This document shows positions 1 to 9,612 of a stretch of 64,000 nucleotides of DNA, in pieces. The DNA comes from Apostichopus japonicus. Its lineage: Eukaryota; Echinodermata; Holothuroidea; Aspidochirotida; Stichopodidae. The position numbers were made by a program, and so were the translations under genes. Where the stretch lies: contig NC_092570.1 in assembly GCF_037975245.1 (NCBI RefSeq), positions 17,649,918-17,713,917 on the forward strand, read 5' to 3'. Under the pieces are notes generated by a model that was given only the letters and a program-made list of their open reading frames with translations, did no database searches and had not been told where the DNA came from. The first letter of the stretch is position 1. The number at the start of each line of letters is the position of its first letter.

Positions 1-351
1 CTCTTCCCTTCAAGTGTTTCCTATCTGATACATTGACGATGATATGGCATTCTGTTGTCGTTGGGAAGAAAGAGGATTCACTTTAAAGCCAGGCACTGAC
101 AGTTGCTCATCCAAGCCCAAAGCAATGCATGTTTCTTTTGTGAAGGAAGGCTAGGAAAATGCAAAGTGAAATAACAGAAAGCGGCAATTTTATGGAAATT
201 TGACCAATTATCTTAATCAGTGTCATCTCATTGGTGAGCTGAATCTTTGATTTTGCCAGATTCAAAGTCTTTGCAGCAAACAAAAATATCTGGTAGTAGA
301 TAAAGGCTGGTTGAGAGGTATTATAATCATCTGTTTGGCGGTCTCTCAGTC

Positions 352-388
352 TATATAAACTTTAAAGACAATTAAAATATTCTGTCAG
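352..388 (+). promoter_or_regulatory. TATA box with initiator-like start site
   Basis: A full TATATAAA box lies at 352-359. About 30 bases downstream is a TCAG initiator-like tetramer (385-388), and a start codon in good context (ACAAAATGG) follows at 416. The spacing is that of a metazoan TATA promoter with a roughly 30-nt leader. This is sequence-based inference only. Confidence 0.4.
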
Positions 389-415
389 GGAAGAGTCGTC
401 GTGTGTGAGGACAAA

Positions 416-432
416 ATGGATTTTAAACTACT
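416..432 (+). CDS. Candidate first coding exon of an unidentified gene
   Basis: An ATG at 416 opens five codons (MDFKL) plus two bases and is followed directly by a strong splice donor, GTAAGT, at 433. It sits about 60 bases below a good TATA box, so promoter, leader, start codon and donor fall in the right order. A short candidate exon at 9613-9660 would join in an open frame, with the leucine codon split across the junction. No family can be recognised from so few residues, and the rest of the gene was not found. The DIRS element 875-7610 would then lie in its first intron. The ATG-donor pair could also be chance. Confidence 0.25.
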
Positions 433-479
433 GTAAGTCTCTGTCATTTGTTTGATGTACGTACAGAGCTGAACATTGT

Positions 480-874
480 ATTACAGTATCTTGATATTGT
501 AAATTACATTTCTACTGTATACAGTGTAGAACTGAAGACATTTAATTTAGAAGTACAGGTTTCTAAGTAGTTAGTACTGTAATGAGACCTGTACTTAATT
601 GTCCAACTGGAATGCAGAACTTTACTGTTCAGCATGTAGTTTCTAGCCCAACAGGAATGTGTTGACTGTTTACAAGTGCTCAATGTGTTAAAGGTATAGG
701 TTTTTGCTTTTTGTGTACAGATACATTTTAGATTCAACAGGAATTACTGGTCAAAGGCATTGTGCACTGCAACAGGGATGTGTTTACTGAACAGGGAACA
801 TTTAGTACTTGATAGGAATGTGTAATGTAACTTACAGCCTGTACCCAAATATACAACAGGAATGGGTGTCCTGC
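480..874. repeat. Degenerate minisatellite, left part (split by DIRS insertion)
   Basis: Loosely repeated blocks of about 45-55 bases built on an ACAACAGGAATGTG core followed by TTTACTG and ACAGGTACAT-like words, for example around 620-680, 735-800 and 850-870. The same pattern resumes right after the DIRS element at 7611-7830, so the array was one locus before the insertion. The 77-residue minus-strand frame across it is a by-product of the repeat. Confidence 0.55.
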
Positions 875-890
875 ATTTACTTCGTTCCTC

Positions 891-1012
891 GCTTACCTGT
901 CTCCCCCCAACCTATGCACCTCATTCTACCGCGCCTAGAATGTCCTGGTAATCTTTTAACACTGTGCACCCTCTGTGACCCGGCTTCACGGGTCACCAAC
1001 CTTCCTTCTCAT
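891..1012 (+). repeat. DIRS left inverted terminal repeat
   Basis: This stretch of 122 bases starts GCTTACCTGTCTCC and ends CTTCCTTCTCAT. It is repeated in reverse complement at 7450-7571 with essentially no mismatches by eye, so the insertion is young or the ends have been homogenised. Confidence 0.9.
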
Positions 1013-1749
1013 TCTACCAACCAAAGCGTCTACTTCGTATTTTTTCGAGCGGATATTTTCCACCGAATTTCGTCCACTTTTGGTTCCTAGGATCGGAAAT
1101 TTTTTCCCATCCACTGTTTTTGGAAGTATTTGAAGTCTTTGCAGCCCGATAAGTATCCTTTTCTTTTTTTAGAGAGGTTTTTAGGGCTGTTTTTCGGGAG
1201 CGGCGTTCGCTCCGCTTTTTTTCTGTGCAGAACTCTAGTACTGGTAGCAGTTCCGCGAATTGTTTACCGTAGTTACGCTAGTTCCCGCCTTTTTTGGCTA
1301 CACACGCTATTGCGTTAGTTCTTTCCCTCACCCGTTGTTTAGTTGTTAACTACTCTACTTCTCTTGTATTATCGCTGCTTTATACGTTATATATCTATAT
1401 TACTTGTCCCTTCCTTGCTCCCAGGCTCGTTCCTGGCTTTTTCCCCACCTTTTTGTGGGCTGGCCTTATGCCTATTCTGTTACCTTGTAAGCCGCGGGCC
1501 TCTAGCCGAGGCACGGTGTTAAGGTAGTATCGCATTGCCCTTACCATGTGTGTATATTTTATTATCCTTATACCACATGTGTATATTAATTTATACTACA
1601 TGGGTATATCATATTTATAATTACATTTGTTTGTAAATGTTTACATTATACCTATCTCTTCCTTGTTAGCTGTTTTCCTCCCCAAAGAAGGGGGGCTTCT
1701 CCTATCATATTGTTAAGAAGTTGTTCCCTTAGCTAGGGGTCATTCAGTC
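1013..1749 (+). other. DIRS leader region
   Basis: T-rich sequence between the left terminal repeat and the first gag-like start codon. Short open frames here lack family features. Nothing else was recognised; it presumably includes the untranslated leader of the element. Confidence 0.4.
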
Positions 1750-2157
1750 ATGTCTAGGAATCAGCTGAAATGCATTGACTGCTCCATGTTCCGGCCAGTG
1801 AGGGCCGGGGATGAACTTGCCCTTGTCCCTAGTGCCGTACTTTTCCAGGAGGGTTCCGTGTCTGGTGCGTTCCCAGTTCACCCCCATTCCTTGGCTAATT
1901 ATCATTACCTGGCTAGCAGGACTTAGATTGTAGCTACAGAACATACTAGACTTGCTCCCCAACCCCAGCGGCTCCCTAGTAGTGGGAGACCTAGTACAGA
2001 TAGGAGAGGAAGAGGAAGGAGAGGTGGTGAGAGGGGGCCGAGGAAGAGAGTGTGGACAGAGAAAGAGAAGGGCCAGGCTCCGGCCAAGAGAAAATTTTTT
2101 TGCCTTCCATGCTTTCGTTACTTGTTCGCTTTAAGTGTTGGGTTTTCACTTTTGTAG
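1750..2157 (+). pseudogene. Gag-like first ORF of the DIRS element, one in-frame stop
   Basis: From the ATG at 1750 the frame stays open for 58 codons, with a C-x2-C pair near residues 8-11. It meets a single TAG at 1924-1926, then continues in the same frame to the TAG at 2155-2157, about 135 codons in all. The part after the first stop is very rich in Arg, Gly and Lys, around RRGRGRRGG, which suits a nucleic-acid-binding gag-type protein. Its position after the left terminal repeat matches ORF1 of DIRS elements. The internal stop could be a disabling mutation or mark a shorter product. The product name is inferred from position and composition, not from a recognised domain. Confidence 0.45.
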
Positions 2158-2342
2158 CGTACCTTGTAACCACGACCCCCTTTTCGCATTAGCGCGAATG
2201 GGCGGTTCTCGCATTGTTTACATGTTCTTATCTGTACATGTTTTTATCTGTTATTTTTCTTATAAGATGTTTGCTCGTTTCATGTACTTCGTTACTTGGT
2301 CGCTTTTCTAAGTGTTGGTTTTCACTCTTGTAGCGTACAGTA
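2108..2342 (+). repeat. Local direct duplication and A-runs inside the DIRS element
   Basis: A block of about 55 bases at 2108-2163 (CTTCGTTACTTG / TAGCGTAC words) recurs with small changes at 2281-2336. Homopolymer A tracts follow at about 2365-2385 and 2418-2439. Confidence 0.6.
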
Positions 2343-3069
2343 CTGTTTCGCTTAACTCCCGTGGAAAAAAAAAAAAAAAAAAAAACCAACGATCGATAAC
2401 AAACGTTGAAAATCACAAAAAAAAAAAAAAAAAAAAAAAGTTGAAAACGAATAAGTTCGTTGACAAAATTTAGACCACTGCGGGCACGGTTGTCAACGAA
2501 GTTCTACAAATTTTCCACGAAAGTTATCGCGATCAAAAACCGCAAAGGCAATTCTAGTCTCCCCACCCCGCTCCTTCCACTCCCTTGGTTAGTTTACGTT
2601 CTTACGATAGACTACCTTTCCTAGCCTTCCTAACGTGAGTTTTTCAATCATGTACTCGGAGCCACTTGAATTATGTCAATTGTTTTGATGTTCCGCCCGG
2701 ATCGGGCGGGGATTGGCCAGGATCCTTGCCCCAGAGGCAGGACCTGTAGCCCAGAGACCCTTGTTGGTCTAAATCTTGTTTACGCCAGCTCCTTGGCAAG
2801 AATTATACACTTGGCTGGCTAGCTAGCTAGCTCCGGGACAAACTGGACACCATCCCGTACCCCCAACGGCTCTCCGAGAGGGGAGGGAATTGTAGGAGAG
2901 ACTGGAGGTGAGGAAGAAGCCAAAGAGTCGTTAAGAGATAGAATGGGGAGTGGCCAAGAACACATAGAGTGGCCCAATGGCTTGGCGCACTGTACTAGCT
3001 GATGTACGAGACTCCCCTTCCGGAGGAGAGAGATAGAGAGAGAGAAGAAAGAGTTTTTGCCCCCCCAAG

Positions 3070-3262
3070 GTCCCGGCGACGTCCGGATTGTATGACCAAG
3101 GGGGCAGGCAAGGGCAAGGCCTAGGCCAATGTAAAGCCCATTAGAAATTCCGACCAGAACCCAAGGTCCCGGCGACGTCCGGATTGTATGACCAAGGGGG
3201 AGGCAAGGGCAAGGCTAAAGGCCAATGTAAAGCCCATTAGAAATTCCGACCGGAACGGACAA
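3070..3262 (+). repeat. Tandem duplication of about 97 bases in the DIRS interior
   Basis: The block beginning CCAAGGTCCCGGCGACGTCC, followed by GGATTGTATGACCAAGGGGG and ending AGAAATTCCGACC, occurs twice in a row (about 3066-3162 and 3162-3258) with only a few differences. Confidence 0.7.
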
Positions 3263-3879
3263 AATGTCCGGGTCGAGGAGAGTGGTACTCGGCGTGGTAC
3301 ACACAGAGATGGGCTCCGGGAGCCCGGGTCCGGCGAGACCCCAGAGGGAGTGAAGAACCGAGGTTCCACTCCGGATCCGAGACCGGCCTCGAAGCCGGGA
3401 ACCGGAGCTACAATCGACTGCTGGGTCCCGAGAGATGGGCTTCGGAGGGCCCGGGTCCGACGAGACTCCATAGGGAGCCCGAAACCAAAGCCCCACTACG
3501 GACCCAGAGCCGGTCCCGGAGCCGGGAACCGATGAGATCGACGACTGCTGGGCCCCCAGAACGGGGAAGCAGGGGCACAAACCCGGTCCGCAGACCTCCT
3601 AGCTGGAGCCGCGGCCGATCCCGAGGCCGGGGGCCGACGAGAGTAACAACTGCTGGGCCCCCAGAGCGCCCAATCCGAAAAGAGAGCCGGCCCCGAACGA
3701 GGTTCCCACGGCGAAGGGACATATACTTATCCCCAGCCTCAGAGAGGGAAGGACAAATACGGGCACTGAACACCCGGCCGCGACACCACGATCAATCCCA
3801 GACCAAAGAATGCAACCTGATTTGTCCCCCGGTGAGGAACTTCTGGTTTGCAGAACGTCGGTCAACCTGTCCGGCCTAG
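3188..3879 (+). pseudogene. Arg/Pro-rich gag-like frames of the DIRS element
   Basis: A GC-rich patch of about 600 bases stands out from its AT-rich surroundings and is open in overlapping frames: 3188-3535, then 3532-3879, then 3848-4078. The predicted products are very basic and proline-rich, with repeated words such as TTAGPPER, encoded by imperfect internal repeats whose ACTGCTGGG(C/T)CCC core recurs near 3418, 3543 and 3649. Composition and position between the element's leader and its recombinase suggest the C-terminal part of a gag-type protein split by frameshifts. I recognise no defined domain, and antisense frames of similar length also exist because of the GC-rich composition, so the coding assignment is tentative. 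Confidence 0.35.
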
Positions 3880-4320
3880 ACGACGAGGTCGACCCCTAGA
3901 TTTCGGGGTTACAGAGGACGGTTACTCCCGCTTCCCAGAGGAGGAAAGCCTTCTACATCGGGGGGATCGTTGCCCCCCGAAACTAGCAGCTTGGGCTGCG
4001 ACGACAGGTTCGAATCAATTGCAGAAAAACACCGCAACCGCTACACCTTTAATCGCTACACATCCCAAATGTGTTTAACAAGTACAGTACCAGCAGAAAC
4101 CAGGACATGACATAGTTTTCCTGGGCATTCATGGGTCAGATCGTCCTCGCTAATTATACTCCTCTCTAATAATAATAATTCATCGCCATATATCTAGGTT
4201 TAAAACCTCACTTGTGTTCTAAAACACTTGTGGAACCCACTCTCAGAACATGTTAAAATGCGCAAGCCGAATATGCTAAAATGCGCAAGACTGAATGGTT
4301 TCAAACGATGCTTTAATATC

Positions 4321-4573
4321 TTGGCAAACTGCCAAAAAGAGGACTATCTCAAACATTGGCAACGTGCCAGAAAAACGAAAACTTCTTAAGCCTTGGCAAA
4401 CTGCCAGCAATGTGTATAACGCGGTACATTTGTTAAGAGAGGAGGCGGGGCCAGGCAGTCACCTGGCTTGCCACGTGTGAGCTCAACGTTTGCTGCAACG
4501 AGCTGTCGACTATGTGAGCGACCCTATGGTATAAGCCTCTCTATTTCTCTGGAGAATTACCAAGACATACGCG
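4321..4573 (+). promoter_or_regulatory. Promoter-like cluster: three NFI-type palindromes, GC box, E-box, TATA-like, donor
   Basis: TTGGC-N5-GCCAA occurs perfectly at 4321-4335 and with one mismatch at 4356-4370 and 4393-4407, spaced 35 and 37 bases apart. Next come a GGCGGGGCC box (about 4444-4452), a GCCAGG-N6-CCTGGC palindrome (4450-4467), a CACGTG E-box (4472-4477) and TATAAGC (4530-4536). A consensus splice donor, GTGAGTAAG, starts at 4573. TTGGC-N5-GCCAA is the known full site for nuclear factor I proteins. The order looks like a polymerase II promoter followed by a short leader exon, but activity is inferred. Confidence 0.35.
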
Positions 4574-5184
4574 TGAGTAAGTTGAATAAGGGGTAGGATA
4601 GAACCCCATGAAAGCTACAAGGGCTATCACGCTCCGAACATACGGGATACGCTCCATGAATAACTTGTTCGATGTTCCAAAACTTTAAGCAGAGTTGCAC
4701 TTCGTAGCACCTGATAGGCTGGCCGTGACCATGTGCTAGCTGGTTTCAATAGGAAGTTGGAAACCTTCACTGTACTACGATAGTGATACAATTCTCATCT
4801 CGACATGAAGAGACTTGAGAAGTAACAGGTACGTTAGCATAACATTTAATACGTTTTATAACATCAAATGTGGTGTTGTTGAAACGTCGACATAACGTTC
4901 TATGAGATTTTAATGTTATATTAATGTCATATTCATGTCCTTACGAAATTTGTGTGGATTTACTAGCCTGAAAACGTTTCGGTGACATATTTTTTTACAC
5001 CGCAAATAACGTTATCATAACAAAAGACGAAGCGTTTAATAACGCGTTTGTGCGTGATGAGTAACTCCCCGGGCTCGGTTAAAGCAGCCAGGGATGTATG
5101 AGGTGGAATTTCTACAAACCCACCCTCTCACCAACTTCACGGTCCCTGTTGGGAGTTTGTTTCTGATGAGTAGACCTATAGCCC

Positions 5185-5250
5185 AGTTACTGTAGCTCAG
5201 TGGTTAAGGCCGGTGCCTTGCAATTATAAGGTCCCGAGTTGGGGTCACTC
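5185..5250 (+). repeat. tRNA-derived SINE head
   Basis: A TAGCTCAGTGGTTAAGGC box A (about 5192-5209) is followed after a tRNA-like distance by a degenerate box B, GAGTTGGGGTCA. The anticodon arm and acceptor stem do not fold cleanly, so this is a SINE or tRNA relic rather than a working tRNA gene. Confidence 0.5.
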
Positions 5251-5315
5251 CAAGATTAATGTATGTCGTCCAGTCACAGAGTTGTTGACAATTCATTATC
5301 ATGGAAATTAAATAC

Positions 5316-5460
5316 GAATGTAAGAGACTGAATTCGGTCAACTTGCGGCCTTGATAGGTCTACGAGGTTTCTTCACAAGTTCCTGCTTGCAGGATGATCC
5401 AAAATACATATAATACATTATACTAAAATACATAAATACATATATAGTTTTAGTAGTCAC
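5316..5460 (+). repeat. Interspersed hairpin repeat, copy 1 (ATACAT-rich tail)
   Basis: Starts GAATGTAAGAGACTGA, runs through TTCGGTCAACTTGCGGCC and ends at the hairpin CCTGCTTGCAGG, followed by an ATACAT-rich tail. The same unit occurs at 38724-38825 on this strand and at about 56405-56580 on the other strand. The family is not one I can name; the tail suggests a SINE-like retroposon. Confidence 0.6.
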
Positions 5461-5524
5461 ATACAGTATAACAGTTGTAGCATTGACCAAGATTCTGATG
5501 AAGCAAACTATCCATTCAGTACTC

Positions 5525-5690
5525 AATTTTCGAGAGCACTGTGGTCAAATGGTGAAGGCAGTGGACTGATGATCTAAGACTTGCAGTTTTGAGTCCTGGC
5601 CAGATCATCCCGTTGTGTCTTTGGGCAAGGCATTTTATCTCCATTGCGTCTTTCCATTCAGGTGTATAAAGGGGGACCTTTAGATAAACT
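5525..5690 (+). repeat. tRNA-derived SINE with conserved body
   Basis: Box A-like TGGTCAAATGGTGAAGGC is followed by box B-like TTTTGAGTCC and then a body containing GTCTTTGGGCAAGGCATTTT. That type of central segment is widespread in invertebrate tRNA-SINEs. The end is uncertain; TATAAAGGGGGACC near 5670 may be part of the unit. Confidence 0.6.
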
Positions 5691-5788
5691 GTCAGTCGGG
5701 GGCTTTTTGGCTACCGCAATGAGGAGGGATCTGTCTCTATGTTTGACAGGTTATCGCTGATCAGGGTTATTTTGTTAGGCGGGGAATA

Positions 5789-6766
5789 GTGCCAAAACAG
5801 ACAGGCACTGCCAGCCGAGACCTCTCTGGCACAAGTGGTAGACTTCCTCACTCCCTCTTCGAGGAGGGAAAGCAAGTGTCAACCATCAAGAACTACAGGT
5901 TGGCAATTACCACGATCCACCGCTGCTTTCCAGATGGGTCCACCCCGGTCAACAACGGGGACATCACCCAGCCCATCAGGGGGATGGCAAACAGGCGTCC
6001 TCGGACCAGACGGCTCGCCCCCTCGTGGAGTCCATCAGCAGCACTGCAGGCACTCACTAAATCACCATACGAACCACTGGCTTCAGCCTCGCTGGCAGCC
6101 CTTAGAAAGAAAACCCTTTTCCTGATCACCCTCGCGTCAGCAAGAAGAAGGAGCTGTTTCCACGCTCTGCCTACAAAGCAGAACCATATTAGGTTTGAGA
6201 ACTATGGGAGAATGGTCCCCGATCCGTCCTTCATACCCAAGAACCAGGTCCTTTCCTTCCTGCCGGGGGACATCTTTATCCCTGTAATAAAGACGCTTTC
6301 CTCAGTCGCAGAGGATATACTGTGGGGCCCAGTCAGGGCTCTCAAATGGTACTTAAACAAGACTCAACCCCTGAGACGAACAACCATGTCCTTGTTCATA
6401 CTACCCAGAGCACCTTTTTCAACGGTGTCTAAGGACACCCTCTCTCGGTGGCTGACGGAGATTATTCGCCCCTTCGCAGTTGGCACAACTTTAACGAGAG
6501 CCCATGACATTAGAGGAAAAGCGGCCTCGACAGCTCTTTTTGCAGGAGTCCCAATAGAGGTCATCCTTAAGGCAGCAGCTTGGCGGACACCAACGACGTT
6601 CGTCGCCTGTTACCTTTCAGACTCATTACAGGCTGAGGCGACATTACGTAGCGTGGTGATGCGAGATCCGGCGGGTACTAGGTCCCACCCCTCGGGCCTC
6701 CCACCATCGGGCAGTGCCACTCGGTGCATAGGTTGGGGGGAGACAGGTAAGCGAGGAACGAAGTAA
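5789..6766 (+). pseudogene. DIRS tyrosine recombinase (YR), frameshifted near its N-terminus
   Basis: The frame gives about 325 residues of a DIRS-type tyrosine recombinase, the enzyme that integrates the circular cDNA. Visible landmarks are the N-terminal core-binding part (FEEGKQVSTIKNYRLAI, residues 24-40), the catalytic arginine region (LASARRRS, 115-122), the HxxR motif (AHDIR, 238-242), Trp265 and the catalytic-type Tyr275 (FVACYLSD). The expected upstream words VVDFLT are in a different frame (about 5838-5852), so a one-base shift near 5850 separates the start from the body; the open frame starts at a GTG without a good ATG. A Cys-Phe replaces the Glu-Ile usual after the first catalytic Arg. 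The last 15 codons come from the internal complementary region, as in other DIRS elements. The C-terminal catalytic set looks intact even though the gene is broken. Confidence 0.8.
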
Positions 6767-6821
6767 ATACTCCAAAACTTACTGGTTTGGATATTTACGA
6801 GTGACGAGCTTACCTGTCTCC
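6723..6821 (+). repeat. DIRS internal complementary region (ICR)
   Basis: Bases 6723-6768 are the reverse complement of the left end beginning at 875, and 6769-6821 of the right end finishing at 7610. The segment is therefore a copy of the circle junction. It overlaps the end of the recombinase frame (stop 6764-6766). In DIRS replication models this region templates completion of the ends and circle formation. Confidence 0.9.
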
Positions 6822-7003
6822 ATTCCCGCCTCCCTCTCCCGAGGGGGGTGGAACACAGCCGCACGGAGGAGCGGTCTCATTGACTTAACAAAACACCTTC
6901 TAGCACAGGCCAAGAGACCTGAGGAAAGGAGGTTCCACTACCGTACGAGCCCCCGTACCATCACCTATTGTTACCAGCGAGTTTGTTGCAAAGTTTTATC
7001 TTG

Positions 7004-7068
7004 ACCGGTAGTAACCGGTAGCAACTTGTAGTAATCGGTAGTAACTTGTAGTATCTCGTAGTAACTTA
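7004..7068 (+). repeat. Short tandem repeat, 10-base unit
   Basis: About six copies of a GGTAGTAACC/TTGTAGTAAC decamer between the ICR and the right end of the DIRS element. Confidence 0.75.
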
Positions 7069-7449
7069 GGGCCACTATGAGTGACTTAAGGAAGAGTGTC
7101 TTAAAGTGTTTTATATATATATGGAGAAGCGTTATATATATATTTCCTTTATAATGTTGATACTCTTTTTCCTTCGTCTTTCTCCATTAAACACTACGGT
7201 GCTCAGGGCCTTGGGCCTAACTTGTAGAGTACCTTCTGCTACCTTTTTTAGACCTAAGGGGTACAGGCTGATGGGGTCGTACAGGGTAGCCCCCCCCCCT
7301 CCCCACAGGAAGGGGAGTACTACCCCTCCCGTTGGAAGCGTCAGAAATTTGATGTTAGACTAGGAGTCGAGGGGGTAGCCCTCCCATCTGTCGGGAAGGA
7401 CTACTACTCGACTCCAAGGCAGAGACCACTTTGGAGGGGCTTTGGTCTC

Positions 7450-7571
7450 ATGAGAAGGAAGGTTGGTGACCCGTGAAGCTGGGTCACAGAGGGTGCACAG
7501 TGTTAAAAGATTACCAGGACATTCTAGGCGCGGTAGAATGAGGTGCATAGGTTGGGGGGAGACAGGTAAGC
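7450..7571 (-). repeat. DIRS right inverted terminal repeat
   Basis: Reverse complement of 891-1012. It is followed by a right-end-specific tail, 7572-7610, ending GTTTTGGAGT. That tail is found again, inverted, in the right half of the internal complementary region. Confidence 0.9.
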
Positions 7572-7610
7572 TCGTCACTCGTAAATATCCAAACCAGTAA
7601 GTTTTGGAGT

Positions 7611-7830
7611 GTACATGTAGTGTATGGCACATAAGGTATGTGCTTACTGTTTACATGTATTATGAAGTGAAACAAGAATGTGTAACTGTGTACAGGTACA
7701 TTGCAATACAACAGTAATTTGTGTTTATTGCCTACAGGTATTTTGAAGTACTACAACAGGGATGTGTTAATTGTTGATAGGTATAATGTAGTTCAACAAG
7801 AATGATTTACTGTTTAATAATAATAACAAT
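7611..7830. repeat. Degenerate minisatellite, right part
   Basis: Continues the left-flank pattern directly after the DIRS right end: TACTGTTTACATGTATTATG, AACAAGAATGTGTAACTGTG, TACAGGTACATTGCAATACA and ACAACAGGGATGTG words every 45-50 bases. No target-site duplication is visible at the junctions, as expected for DIRS. Confidence 0.55.
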
Positions 7831-9612
7831 AAAGATTTATGATGCGCACGTATCCACCCAGAACGGGGATTCAAGGTGCAAAAAACAATGAACTCCCACA
7901 AAATTAATGTAAAGTGTCCATAAAAGCTTGTAGCATAAGGTAAGTTTTCAAAGGAGACACTCTTAGCCGTCTCAATTTCAAGTGGTAACATATTCCACAA
8001 TAGCGGTGCAAATACAGCAGGAATCTGGATAGTCTTTACAAAAGAAATTGTTGATAACTTGTTGCCTAAGAAACACCTATTAGTGCAGTAATTACACTTT
8101 AATAATCTTCACTTATACTTGTAAAACCTGCAGGCTATTTTATGTTGGTTCGAGTATGGTGTTGCCATATTAAAATGTTATTGGAAGGTCAATGTACCAT
8201 AAAAATAACATTTTTGTTTTAAGATAGCCTGACAAAATTGCAACAGGTATGATTAAACATAGGTTACAGGATTGCTAATTTACAAAACATTACAAAGAAT
8301 TGCGGGAGGAAAAATGTCCGTAACTTTTGGTTTAAATACTTAACATCTTGCTAGTTAATTAGAAACAACCCAAATATTACTAACGACTTAGTTAATCTCT
8401 TAGTTTATGAATGAGGGGGTTACTTATCTGATTGTGTGAGAATATTAAGTGCATGGTGTTTTCTATAGCCTGGTTTGACATGAAGTTTACAACCCAAAGC
8501 CAATGACAGTTTCAATTTACAAGAGTGCATTGCCATGTTCTGTTTATATCAAACCTAATATTGGCTGAACTATGATCTGTCTTATATCCAGGAAGTAGAG
8601 GACCAATATTAGTAATATTACTCATTGCCCTTGGGATGGTTAGGCTGTACAGTTGAGAAAGCTCCCTGGAAGCTTGCTGTGGTAGTAGATACAGCGACCT
8701 TAATTAAAGGAACATCACGTACTGTAGGATATATGTGAACCTCCTAAAACATGTAGTAATATTTAGAAAAATATCATACTACATTCATATAAAATATGAT
8801 AAATCATTTACAGAAAAGGAATTTCTACCGTATAATAAGTCTTTCAACATCAGAAATGTGTTCCAATTTCACAACCTGATAAATTTGACTATGCCAGAGG
8901 AATTCTTACTAACTTGCTTTGCTGTCTCACATGGCAAATGTCATGTCACATGACATGTCACATGTATACTGTATGTGTCTCCTCATACTGTATCATTTGC
9001 TGAAACTATACCTTGTCTGGAGTGACCTGGTATATTGACCTTTAGCCACCATATTGAGAAAAACTCTTTTATTAAAATAAACAGCTTTAATGAATTATTG
9101 ATCAAGCTATATATAAGCATCTACAAGGAAAGTGAGACTTCACTACAAGTGTATTGTGAACTAAGGGGGAGGTGAGGATGGGGCGAGGAGGGAGGGGCAT
9201 GAAGCAAATGTTGAGAGCAGGGGTGAGACAGGAAGTGCACTCTGTCATATATAAGATTTATGAAGAAAAAAGTGAAGCATAACTTGGTAAGAAATTAGCA
9301 AAGTTCTGTTACAAAGGAAAATTAAAAAAAGAGAAACTTGCAAAACCAAACTGAACAGATTGAGAAATCTGAGCACTTCAGAAACAAACTGCAAATTTAT
9401 CTTAACTTATCCACTCAATTTATTGTTTCATTTGGTTAATATTAATCTTCATTTTGTTTCAAAATTCTTTCACAAAATGCTACAAAAATAGCCAAATTTT
9501 ATTGGAATGATTCATATAACTTTTAATGCCACAAATATTTTAGTGATTTTGTTTGTTATCATTTTTTGTGTCAAAAAAAATCTCATTGAAGCGTATCACT
9601 TTTCTTTTGCAG
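7831..9612. other. No gene recognised
   Basis: AT-rich sequence with scattered short frames; no motif, long frame or clear repeat was seen apart from short ATGTCACATG words around 8930-8960. Confidence 0.4.

Larger units (their letters stand above)
4080..5700. other. AT-rich insert where the DIRS reverse transcriptase should be
   Basis: In complete DIRS elements the RT/RNase H lies between gag and the recombinase. Here the interval has only short frames and no YxDD-type or RNase H motif that I can see. Its composition is unlike the flanks, and it holds a promoter-like cluster (4321-4573) and SINE-like units at 5185-5250, 5316-5460 and 5525-5690. Either the RT was deleted and replaced, or this is a non-autonomous lineage. 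Confidence 0.5.
875..7610 (+). mobile_element. DIRS-family tyrosine-recombinase retrotransposon, degenerate, lacking RT
   Basis: The termini are inverted copies: 891-1012 is the reverse complement of 7450-7571. Outside them are unlike end tails of 16 bases (875-890) and 39 bases (7572-7610). An internal complementary region at 6723-6821 equals the reverse complement of both outer ends joined, with the junction at 6768/6769. This architecture, with a tyrosine recombinase at the 3' end and no long direct terminal repeats, is diagnostic of DIRS elements, which integrate through circular intermediates without target-site duplications. Gag-like remnants lie at 1750-2157 and 3188-3879 and the recombinase at 5789-6766. 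A reverse transcriptase/RNase H/methyltransferase frame was not found. The recombinase carries a frameshift and the gag-like frame a stop, so this copy is not autonomous. Boundaries come from comparing the ends with the internal junction and should be good to a few bases. Confidence 0.9.

Noticed and set aside
3121-3865. Several long minus-strand frames in the GC-rich DIRS patch
   Set aside because: GC-rich composition opens frames on both strands; the plus-strand basic frames fit the orientation of the element better.
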